From the NCBI GenBank assembly GCA_963920575.1, contig OY986965.1:23058829-23122828 (forward strand): a DNA stretch of 64,000 nucleotides. The letters are read 5' to 3'. The notes under the pieces were generated by a model that ran no database searches, was not told the origin of the DNA, and was given only the letters and a program-made list of their open reading frames with translations. The stretch is from Narthecium ossifragum. Taxonomy: Eukaryota; Streptophyta; Magnoliopsida; Dioscoreales; Nartheciaceae. How positions within the stretch are numbered: the stretch's first letter is position 1; every line of letters begins with the position of its first letter. Of the stretch, positions 22,311 through 31,341 are shown in pieces. The translations under genes and the position numbers were made by a program.

Positions 22311-23255
22311 TGCACATGCCGACGTGGTATGTGTATTACACATAGAGATGGCAAAATCGACCGCACCGTTGGATAACCGAGCCGATCCGCACCGATGGGG
22401 ACGGGTATGGTATAGATTTTTTACCCGTGGATACGGGTATGGTTTACAAAATTAAAATCCGCGTGGGTACAGGGCGAATTATGGTATTCGGTAAGAAAAA
22501 AGATTTGTATACATGGCATTTCAGCCATGTACATTACACATGGCTGAGGTAGCCATGTATTATTGGCTTGTGTGATGGGGACCAATGGATGTGAGTAGAT
22601 CTGGACCGTTGAATATGACCATGTATGATGCACATGCCTACGTGGCATGTACCCCAATCACTTCTCATTGGGTAATATCCGCCTCACTATCCGCCCCGCT
22701 ATCCGCCCCGCCCCACCAATGAATGTTGGTTTGGTGGATTTTAGAGAGTCTATTTTTGTGATAATATTCTAATAGAGAGTAAATGCTAATGACTGTTTGG
22801 TGGATCTAGATTTTAGAGATTTTAGAGAGTGAATGTTGATGATAGTTTGGTGGATTTAGATTTAGATTTTAGAGATTGAATGTCTTTTTTAGGTTTTGCG
22901 GATAACCGTGGATTGCGGGTAATATCCGCGTACCCGCGGGGACGGTTAGGGTCCGTGATCCCCATTATCTGCGCGGGGACGGGGCGGTGCGGGTATGGGT
23001 GGAGGAGTGCGGGGACGGGGACGGGGACGGGGACGGATATTCCAATATCCGCTCCAATCCGCCCCGTTGCCGTCACTAATTACACATGTCACGATCGGTA
23101 GTCAAAATACTGATTCTTTCATCTATCCCATCGGCGGCTACCGATGAGATAGATAAAAGAATCAGTAGTGGGCTACCGATTGAATGTATCGATAGCCCAT
23201 GAAAGAATCGGTACTTTGACTACAGATCGCGGCATGTGTAACGTCGGCATGTGCA
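22311..23255. mobile_element. Fold-back MITE split by a hAT insertion
   Basis: The two ends are the perfect 15-bp inverted repeat TGCACATGCCGACGT (22311-22325, complement at 23241-23255). After removing the hAT MITE at 22343-23078, the inverted arms extend much further in (about 23087-23135 against 23190-23240, with TCAAA.TAC.GATTCTTTCAT on both arms). The original element was about 200 bp and nearly all hairpin. No clear TSD was found. Related AACGGATAATTGG-bearing flanks at about 22143-22222 and 23283-23357 are near-identical to each other. Confidence 0.65.
22343..23078. mobile_element. hAT-type MITE, TSD ATTACACA
   Basis: Ends TAGAGATGGCAA and TTGCCGTCACTA are inverted repeats with two mismatches, flanked by identical 8-mers ATTACACA (22335-22342, 23079-23086). 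The interior shows GGGGACGG runs and CCGC-rich stretches typical of this MITE type. It also contains a block (about 22500-22675) with hairpins around ATGGC..AGCCAT and the segment shared with the CYP94 promoter. A decayed relative is at about 27010-27118. Confidence 0.88.
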
Positions 23256-23380
23256 CAAATCAGTGCTCATTAAATATATAAACTTTACAGGTAAGTTAGT
23301 GGGTTAAGATTATAATATATAAATTAACGGATAATTGGTGTTTAGTTTCATTGTATGAAAATATTTGCATCCAAGTCTGG

Positions 23381-23678
23381 ATACCTCGGGCGATGTTCGT
23401 CGGCTTAGTGATGAGGTCGGCTGGTTTTACTCCGGCGAGAGGAGATCGGTGGAGAGGAGAGGTCGGGGGACAATGCCAAGGCCACTCCATCAACGGCCAG
23501 GCCCACACCGACGGAGGGGTTGTTGTCGACTTGACCCACGCCACCTCAACGGCGTACATCTAGGCGAAGCCGGCGTACTCGTCGTCGGCCGGGGAGTACT
23601 ATATAGACGTGTGAGACGGGGAGCTGTGGATCGACATGCTCTGCCGGACACTGTAGCACGGCGGCCTCGCGCCCAAGT
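23381..23678 (+). pseudogene. Cytokinin dehydrogenase (CKX) fragment
   Basis: The plus strand reads a segment of the FAD-binding domain of cytokinin oxidase/dehydrogenase: MRSAGFTPA, then GHSINGQAH (the His that carries FAD in the family is codon 23483-23485), then GGVVVDLTHA. After an in-frame TAG the similarity continues with GEYYIDV, stop, DGELWIDMLCRTL, stop, HGGLAPKS. This corresponds to the consecutive GGEQLWIDVL..HGLAP region of CKX. Three stops and missing exons make it a pseudogene. CKX normally degrades cytokinins in the apoplast or vacuole. It sits among MITEs, so it may have been carried there by a transposon. Confidence 0.8.
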
Positions 23679-23702
23679 CGAGGCCGCCCGTTTGTCGCCG
23701 GG

Positions 23703-23966
23703 TTGGAGGACTCCTGGTCGTCGGAGGAGGAGAGGGGCAAGAGGAAGTTTAAGCTAGTAGTGAAGCTCCCTAATGTTAGGATTAAGAGGGAGGTGAGGGG
23801 ACCCAGGTCACCGAAGCCTTCTTGCTTCGAGTCGTCGGGGTTTGTGGATGGGGAGGATGAGGTGAAGAGCGAGGAGGAGGTGATGAAGTCGTTAAAGAAG
23901 AGAAAGATGGACGGATGTCATCGTTGCACGATGGATGCCCATGGATCTATCCACCGAAAGGTATAG
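23703..23966 (+). CDS. Hypothetical ORF, charged (KLVVKLP motif)
   Basis: An open frame of 87 codons, directly after the CKX relic, is rich in Lys, Arg, Glu and Asp (KRKFKLVVKLPN and EVMKSLKKRKMDG). The KLxLKLP-like phrase and acidic/basic alternation resemble the N-terminus of some plant bromodomain proteins, but this is only an impression. It may be a gene fragment brought in with the CKX piece; it is probably not a functional gene. Confidence 0.3.
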   Translation: MEDSWSSEEERGKRKFKLVVKLPNVRIKREVRGPRSPKPSCFESSGFVDGEDEVKSEEEVMKSLKKRKMDGCHRCTMDAHGSIHRKV

Positions 23967-24249
23967 TTTTCTCTCTCTAGCTTGAGTTGCTCTCCCTCTC
24001 TCTCTTTCTCTATAGAGCTGGTCCACCACTATAATGGGAGGGTATGTTGTCACATAGCTTATAGTCACTCACCAAACAACAACACATGCTTTTTTCATCC
24101 AAAGATTATAAGTTTCAAGGAACATTTTGTTTGGTTGGTTGAGAAATCAAATCATGGGTGTTGCCATTTTCAAACCATTCCAGGAAAGGAGGAGAAATGG
24201 GGTTTGGAGAGCGACTACGAAGTCAGTTCCAGGTTGGATTTCAAGTAAC

Positions 24250-25020
24250 CGGCTCTCTTCTTTTATTGCAACACTCTCAATTAGTGAGAAGAGATGATCT
24301 ATTTAATTGATAACTGATGGAAAGTAACTAGTGATTATAATTAATGAAAAGTAGCTGTTGTGCATTGGGTGTTTTGAATTCTGTCGTCGGCTCGACTATG
24401 ACACACTACACAGAGCTGACGGTGCCCGGGGCAGCGCCCTGGCGGGGGTTTTCGGAGGGCAGCACCCCCAGAAGGTAAGCGGTTTTTGGGATCTGTTTAA
24501 CTAATGGAAAGAAACTCATTGAAAGTAACTAATAAATTCATTGTTTCTAATTAATGGAAAGAAACTCATTGAAAGTAACTAATAAATTCATTGTTTCTAA
24601 TTAATGGAAAGTAACTCATGGGAATGAACTAATGAAAATAATTTGACATGAACTCTTGATTTTTCTCCATATTTTTCTTATGTTAGGCGATTTTCCCACA
24701 TAATATTGGTGGAAAGTAACTAACGAAAAGTAACTACTGGGAAGTAACTAGCGGGAAGTAATTTAGAACTTGAGTTACTTTCCCCAATTATTACAAGTTA
24801 TTTTTCATATTTCAAACGTTAGCACTCGAAAATGTGTGATTTTTCCCCATATTTTCCTTAATTTAGCCGATTTTTTCACATATTATTGGTGGAAAGTAAC
24901 TTTGGTGATGGAAGTAACTGATGGAAAGTAACACCATCAAAGACCACATTTTCCTCCAACATCTCAACATCAAGTCCCTTATCAGCATATCGGGTCATTG
25001 TATTAGATATCTTGCGAGCC
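24250..25020. repeat. GAAAGTAACTAA-type repeats, no gene
   Basis: Dominated by short variants of TGGAAAGTAACTAATG. A 50-bp unit is duplicated exactly in tandem (24502-24601). A longer segment (GATTTTTC.CCATATTTTC to TATTGGTGGAAAGTAACT) occurs twice about 183 bases apart (about 24657 and 24840). No coding sequence was found. Confidence 0.7.
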
Positions 25021-25029
25021 ATCAGCATA

Positions 25030-25701
25030 TCATGATGGCCCGGATCCTCCCGCGTAGTCTACGTCTTCCTTAATATGAATACCAGACATATGCGAAGGGT
25101 AAGTCTGAGAAGGGGGTGACTGAGCATTGGTCGCTATATCCGATGATCCCGTGCTCTCTGTCACTTCCTCTGCATCCTTCTCTGTATTCTTTCTGTTGGT
25201 GGAATATCTATACTCCCTAGTGGCAGTATTCTTTCTCGTGAGAAATTCCATTAATTCATAAAAGACATAAGGCTTGTCTTTGAGAGAAACGAATTTCCTA
25301 TGATTCTGGAAGAAAGGAAGAAAACATTAATCATAACATGTGTCTTTGGACAAGAATTATGAATACTATATTTAGACGCTTCTTACTGCAAAAACCTCAT
25401 CCCATACCGCTGTATCAAGTGGATCGACCATCTTCGTTTCGGAGTTATAACCCCATCCACTCTTACCCAACAGCTCTTTGTAGACAGCATGTGTTTTTTT
25501 AGGTTCTTCCACCTTCCTCTCGATGTTTTTTAACTCCAGCTTATCTTCTCGCTTTTCATTGCATTTGGTGAGTGCTCTATCCCATGCCCGTTTGGTAAAA
25601 CTCCCGTTGGTTTGGGCTTTGCCAAGGTGTTCTAGTCTCAAATGTTCCAGGTGCACATGATCCTGGTCATCGGTCCAATTTCCTATCCTTGATATTGACA
25701 T
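25030..25701 (-). CDS. Myb/SANT-like DNA-binding protein, two exons
   Basis: Coding parts 25701-25387 and 25305-25030 join in phase at clean GT-AG sites to give 196 residues. Residues about 10-100 form the Myb/SANT-like (Myb_DNA-bind_3) domain: opening WTDDQDHV, FTKRAWDRALTKCNEK, a Leu/Lys helix with KNIERK, then GWGYNSETKMVDPLDTAVWD. After it KFVSLKDKPYVFYELMEFL matches the extension usual in plant L10-interacting-MYB-like proteins. The C-terminus is Ser/Thr-rich and acidic. Such proteins are either PIF/Harbinger transposon accessory proteins or genes derived from them. The ATG lies four bases past an acceptor-like site (CGTACAG), so a leader exon is likely; a minus-strand TATA lies at 25758-25769. 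No stop or frame damage was seen. The likely role is nuclear DNA binding. Confidence 0.7.
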
Positions 25702-25722
25702 ATTTCTGTACGAAGAAAGCAA

Positions 25723-26280
25723 TTATGTTGAAATAAGATAATGTAAGCGTGTTCTATGCATTTATATACATCCCACACATCACAGAATTGGTACAAACCT
25801 GAAAATAAAGTTAAAATCTGGTGAAACTAAACTTCAAATGGTAAATCATGCAGTTTCTCTTTATGTGGAGTTACATTTTATTCTACTTCTTGTAACTTAC
25901 ATCTTGAAGAGCCTAGTTCAGCTTTGGGCCTGTTTGGTTGCTGAGAAGTGAGCTGAAGTGGAGTGACTTCTGGAGAGTGACTTTCTGGGGAGTGACTTTC
26001 TGAGATTTTTTGAGTTCTGGTGTTTGGTTGGTGCTTGAAGTGGATGCTGAGAAGTGGTAAATTCTATCACTTTTGTTGTTTGGTTGGTGCTGAAGTGGAT
26101 GCTGAGTTCTGATATTTTCTGAGTTCTGGTGTTTGGTTGATGCTTGAAGTGGGGATGAAGTGGGGATATGGTCACCCCAAATGCGGGTGGTGAGCATACC
26201 ACCCATGTTCTTGATGTATTAGATCTAAATGCGTAATTACAATCTTCAAATGATGTTATCGAAATTTGCCAATATATTGC
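25723..26280. other. Intergenic; GTTTGGTT / GAAGTGG repeats
   Basis: From 25926 the sequence starts GGGCCTGTTTGGTTGC and carries several GTGTTTGGTTG.TGCTTGAAGTGG repeats (to about 26160). Similar motifs in opposite orientation lie at 30010-30240, which could mark the two ends of a Harbinger-type element (see findings). No gene. Confidence 0.5.
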
Positions 26281-26493
26281 ATTTAATAGCAATATGTTAT
26301 AATTAAGATAATCAATTATTCGCGTTTCCCATTATCCGCGCGGGGACAGGGCGGTGTGGGTTGCATCGATTCCGGGCTTAAAAGACATAAATTGCACAAA
26401 ATCTGGCATATTCGGATTGAACCAGACCCAATCTGAATTGAATCCATACCATACCCAGTTTGGATGGATCCAGACTTGATCCAGACCCAGTCT

Positions 26494-26866
26494 GGATGGA
26501 TCCAGAATATTTTGGATCGATCCAAACTTATTCCGGATCGATCCAACCCAGTCTGGATCGATCCACACATATTCCGGATCGATCCAACCCAGTCTGGATC
26601 GATCCACACTTATTCCGGATCGATCCAAACCAGTCTGGATCGATCCAAATGTATTCCGGATAGATCGATCCAAAACCCTTTTCAGGGACCAGTTTTGCAG
26701 TTTTACACATCGGATCGATCCAAACCAGTCTGGATTGATCCAAAACCCTTTCGATGACTCTCTGTTACATATTGGATCGATCCAAACTCATATTGGATCG
26801 ATCCAAGCCGTTACAAATCCAAATTTTGACATCTTGGATCAATCCAAACCTATTTCGGATCGATCC
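26494..26866. repeat. Array of GGATCGATCC palindromes at 20-21 bp spacing
   Basis: Perfect 10-bp palindromes GGATCGATCC start at 26514, 26535, 26555, 26576, 26596, 26617, 26637, 26712, 26774, 26795 and 26857. One-mismatch copies lie at 26494, 26732 and 26836. Neighbours are 20 or 21 bases apart throughout, i.e. two helical turns. Linkers alternate between AACCCAGTCT-like and ACAC.TATTCC-like sequence. The open frames over the array (DRSNPVWIDP repeats) are by-products of the repeat. Confidence 0.95.
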
Positions 26867-26930
26867 AAGACTGGCTGACGGGTAAAAACCGACAATTCTG
26901 ATCTGATCCGAGGATCCACGACTTGGGGCC

Positions 26931-26938
26931 TATAAATA
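26931..26938 (+). promoter_or_regulatory. TATA box downstream of the palindrome array
   Basis: GGGGCCTATAAATAAGGG, 65 bases past the last palindrome, is an LTR-type TATA box. The Athila LTR has the same context (AAGGCCTATAAATAGG). The block 26360-26980 is therefore probably the U3/R part of an LTR whose partner is not visible here. Confidence 0.55.
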
Positions 26939-27118
26939 AGGGTTTTGGCTCTTATTTTTTGGATATTTTTCCCTCTTATAACAATATGCTATAATTAAGA
27001 TAATCAATTATCCGCGTTTCCCATTATCCGCGCGGGGACATAGCGGTGCGGGTATGGGGAGTGCGGGGACGGGGACAGGGACAGATACCACAGTATCTGC
27101 CCCGTTGCCATCACTAAC

Positions 27119-27990
27119 GGTGCTAATGTTAGGGGTAGGAATCCAGGTCATGACCCGCGAACCCGACCCGACCCGTTTCATAAACAGATTAGGGAAGTCA
27201 GATGGGTTTGGCCCGTTTATAAATGGATTGGGTTTGGGTTTTATACATTGGACTTTATTTTTTCTAACACGACTTGTATTTTTTCTCGACATTAGAAAAA
27301 AAATCATCCATTACATGTAGCAATTACTCACATTACTTACATTTTTATGCATTGGATGAAATGAAAAAATAGAGCTGTGAAGGAAAAAAGTTGAAAAATA
27401 CAACTTCTATTTTTTCAAAACACACATGTAAACACCCACTTTAGATTACAAACTTGAAAAATACAACATATACTGTATCTAGTACAACCTGTAAATACAA
27501 AACTAAAACACATGTTTCACAATTAGAAACTCAAAAAATACAACTTATATAACTTACAATACATACAACCATTGATTTCATAATTACATGTCATAGAATA
27601 ACTGATTCCCTGGACATACATACACACGTACAATACAACAAATGACTGACTCTTGAATACATCTGTTTGTTGTCGATTGCAATGCTCGTCTTGTACAATC
27701 GTATATAAAAACACAAGGGCTCAGAATTTGGATCATCATTGGCCTTCTTTAGCGGCAATTGGTTGCTTAACAGATTAAGCCATCCAAATCACCAAGCCTC
27801 TCCTCCCCCATGAACACATTTGAATCATCATTTCCCCAACACCATATGACATTATAAGCAGTTTTCATCATCTCCCCGTGATCATAAACAACAGTAAACC
27901 ATAAAGCAACAAAATCCATGACAAAAAATCAAATTGCATTGGGAAGTGACTGGATGCCCATCCAATAGCCATAAACACAGGGGCTCAGTT
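27119..27990. other. AT-rich intergenic, no gene
   Basis: No gene was recognised. It includes a GACCCGCGAACCCGACCCG-type repeat (about 27150) often found in plant non-coding repeats. Confidence 0.4.
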
Positions 27991-27999
27991 TCACCATGC

Positions 28000-29085
28000 C
28001 TCTCCTCAGTTTCACATCGTAACAGATCATAGGCAGCAGTAACATAAACCAAATCCAATCACATAAAAATCAGATTGCATCTAATAGGCTTGGCTCAGTT
28101 TCACAACACAGCTGTAACATAAACCAATAAATCCATCATAAAAATCAAATTGCATTGGAGGCTGCCAATCAAAATCAGATTGCATCTAGGCTCAGTTGCA
28201 CATCATAGGCAGCAGTAACATAAACCAAATCCATCACATAAAAATCAAATTGCATCTAATAGGCTCAGTTTCACATCACAGTAGTAACATAAACCAATAA
28301 ATCCATCATAAAAACCAGATTGCATTGGAGGCTGCCAATCAAAATCAGATTGCATCTAGGCTCAGTTGCACATCATAGGCAGCAGTAACATAAACCAAAT
28401 CCATCACATAAAAATCAGATTGCATCTAAGAGGCTCAGTTTCACATCACAGCAGTAACATAAACCAATAAATCCATCATAAAAATCAGATTGCATTGGAG
28501 GCTGCCAATCAAAATCAGATTGCATCTAGGCTCAGTTGCACATCATAGACAGCAGTAACATAAACCAAATCCATCACATAAAAATCAGATTGCATCTAAT
28601 AGGCTCAGTTTCACATCACAATAGTAACATAAACCAATAAATCCATCATAAAAATCAGATTGCATTGGAGGCTGCCAATCAAAATCAGATTGCATCTAGG
28701 CTCAGTTGCACATCATAGCAGTAACATGAAGCAATAAATCCATCATAAAAATCAGATTGCATTGGAGGCTGCCAATCAAAATCAGATTGCATCTAATAGG
28801 CTCAGTTTCACATCAAAGCAGTAACATGAAGCAATAAATCCATCATAAAAATCAGATTGCATCTAATGGCTGCCAATCAAAATCAGATTGCATCTAATAG
28901 GCTCAGTTTCACATCATAGCAGTAACATGAAGCAATAAATCCATCATAAAAATCAGATTGCATCTAATGGCTGCCAATCAAAATCAGATTGCATCTAATA
29001 GGCTCAGTTTCACATCATAGCAGTAACATGAAGCAATAAATCCATCATAAAAATCAGATTGCATTGGAGGCTGCCAATCATAGCA
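28000..29085. repeat. Tandem array, 170-bp unit degrading to shorter units
   Basis: GGAGGCTGCCAATCAAAATC recurs at 28157, 28327, 28497 and 28667, exactly 170 bases apart. Each unit includes AATCAGATTGCATCTA and CAGTAACATAAACCAA twice, so the 170-mer is itself an older dimer. From 28740 on, deleted variants of about 95-120 bases follow. No coding potential was found. The high identity between units points to recent expansion. Confidence 0.92.
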
Positions 29086-29420
29086 GTAGCGGCAATTGGT
29101 TGCAATGCACCATTTATACATGAAGAATCAAGCCATAAAAGCACAGATCGGCCCAAATAAAAGCACAGAAACCAGGCAGGGAATCAGATCCAGGAAATAC
29201 ATGAACAATCACAAGCCATAAAAGCACAGAAACCAGGCAAGGGGATCAGATCCTGGAAATGCACCATATATACATGAAGAATCAAGCCATAAAAGCACAG
29301 ATCGGCCCAAATAAAAGCACAGAAACCAGGCAGGGGATCAGATCCAGCAAATGCACCATTTATACATGAAGAATCAAGCCATAAAAGCACAGATCGGCCC
29401 AAATAAAAATCAGATTAACC
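29086..29420. repeat. Tandem repeats, CATAAAAGCACAGATCGGCC type
   Basis: Three or more copies of a unit of about 80-160 bases with AATCAAGCCATAAAAGCACA and GAAACCAGGCA.GGGATCAG. It directly follows the 170-bp array. The short minus-strand frames reflect the repeat. Confidence 0.75.
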
Positions 29421-29559
29421 ATGCCAGGGGATCAAATTCAACAAAGAAACAAGCCTCTCGTGACATGGAGAGGGAAAAGGAGATATAAAACCATAGATCT
29501 GGAAATGAAACAGGGTACGAAGGTGTAAAAACCTTGAAAAAGGTAGCAGGGATCAGACG

Positions 29560-30000
29560 CCTGGTGTCCGGAGAGGAAAGGGGGGGTTTCTCGATCGGCC
29601 GAGATCCAGATCTACCACCGGGCTAGATAGCAGCAACCTCCTTGGTTGCCGACCAGATCCAGCACCGCGTGGAGAGGGAAAAGCTCCTGGGCTCGCCGAG
29701 CTTTGGATCCACCACTAGAGAGGTAGCATTAGGGTTCCTGGCCCCGCCGCCCGTCGGATCTACCTCCGGGGAGTGAGAGCCTAACAACGCCCGTCAGATC
29801 CACCACTAGAGAAGAGGTGGGAGGGTTCCTGGCCCCGCTATTTGTCAGATCTACCGCCGGGGAGTGAGAGGCTGGCGTGGGTGAAGAAGAACGGAGGAGA
29901 CAGAGAGGACCATGGTGGGTGGAGAGACAGCGAGCGAGTGAGATCGGGGGAGAACAGGGTGGAGAGCCGGAGCGGTAAGCATAGGGTTTTGAGGGATTGA
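29560..30000. repeat. GC-rich imperfect tandem repeat
   Basis: Copies of GTTCCTGGCCCCGC with GATCTACC.CCGGGGAGTGAGAG appear at about 29730-29790 and 29825-29870. No convincing gene was found; minus-strand frames are Pro/Ser-rich low complexity. Confidence 0.5.
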
Positions 30001-30249
30001 AGTGGAGCAAAACCCCGAGCAAAGTGAGGATATGAAGTGATCCTCACTTCGAGCGACTCCCGGCCTTTTTGGCATGGAGTCGCGAGCGTGAAGTCCAGGC
30101 CAAAATGGCCTGGACGCGAAGTGGGTCTGAACTGAGTTCAGACCCACTTCACACAAACCAAACGTCGAAAGTGGCCGGACCCACTTTCAAAAAAGTGACT
30201 TCACAGCCACTTCCGACGAACCAAACATGCTCTTTGTTGAAAGTTCATT

Positions 30250-31341
30250 TTGAAGTGCATTTTTTTTTATTGGAAAGTCAATATGCTAAAAGCTACTAAG
30301 CCAAAACTCAACAATTTCACAAATTCTATGATCTTCGTATTGAAACTTTCTATTGAAGGGCATTGAATATTTGTATTGCAGAGTACATACTTTTTGCGTG
30401 AGATCAAGGATGGTTATGCATAGATTAGACCATCTACTGTCCCATTAAGCAGTGTGTTCATTTTTGGGAATATATAGAAAACTTGTGTACAACTAACAAT
30501 GGGTGGCAAACTTTCACTCCATATTATTTTTGTGGCATTTCTGGAATCATTTTTAACCTTCTTTACACACATACATGCAGCAAATGATACTTATACACAA
30601 AATTGCTATTGTAGTCATATACTCAACTGACAACTAGGGGATATACATCCATCGGCATGCATAATCAGCAGAAAGAACTTAGCTATGAAGCATACTTTCC
30701 CACATTACATCCCAAAAGGATCAACAAAATTTAAAGACTAATAAGCACAAAACAAATTCGCTAAGAAGAAGTACCGCAACACAACATCCTAACATCCATC
30801 TTAAAACCTAGTATAGGGAAAAGGGATCATCTTGAGGCCAATCAAACCCTAGAAACCAAACAACAGATCTAATCCACAAATAGGAAACCACAATATCAAC
30901 CCTTTTTCACATAGATTACCCAAAAATAGATAGAACCCAAATCCCAAAACAATTGAGACCTTCAAATCCACACTAGATCCTCAGAAGCACACAAAATTGA
31001 TCAACATCGCATCCCTCGATTATTTCACTGAAACAAATACTAGACGAAAAAAAACAGCTCAATCGACAATCTTTCCTCAATATAGTGGAAGAAGCAGTAA
31101 TAGAAGACTTGGCATGCTGAAAGGGGACACGATAGAAGACTTGGAAGCTCAGGGTGGTTAGCGGAGAATGTCGGAGTCACCGGAAAGGGCTGGAGTCTTG
31201 GGGGCATTAGATCCCCTCACTTCCGACAACGGATCTGACTAGATCTGGAGCGAAGCTGGGGACAAGGAGGTGGCCACCGCCGGCATACAGATGTCGCTCT
31301 TTCATGCCCTATTATCATGCTTCCATTTACCACAGTGGTAC
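30250..31341. other. AT-rich intergenic, no gene
   Basis: No gene, LTR or TIR boundary was recognised on either strand. The last 200 bases become GC-richer and run directly into the solo LTR. Confidence 0.5.

Larger units (their letters stand above)
26283..27052. repeat. Direct repeats flanking a palindrome array
   Basis: A segment of about 73 bases (AATATG.TATAATTAAG to TATCCGCGCGGGGAC) occurs at about 26290-26347 and again at about 26981-27039. Between them lie the GATCGATC array and an LTR-like promoter. The second copy runs into a decayed hAT MITE (to 27118) whose end CCCCGTTGCCATCACTA matches the MITE at 22343-23078. The duplication may come from insertion and recombination; no matching LTR pair was identified. 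Confidence 0.55.

Noticed and set aside
26316..26757. Several overlapping frames rich in WIDP / DRSN on both strands
   Set aside because: They follow from the palindromic GGATCGATCC array, which reads alike on both strands.
28000..29085. Regular repeats considered as a CRISPR-like array
   Set aside because: Units are 170-bp head-to-tail satellites without short repeat/unique spacer structure, in a plant genome.
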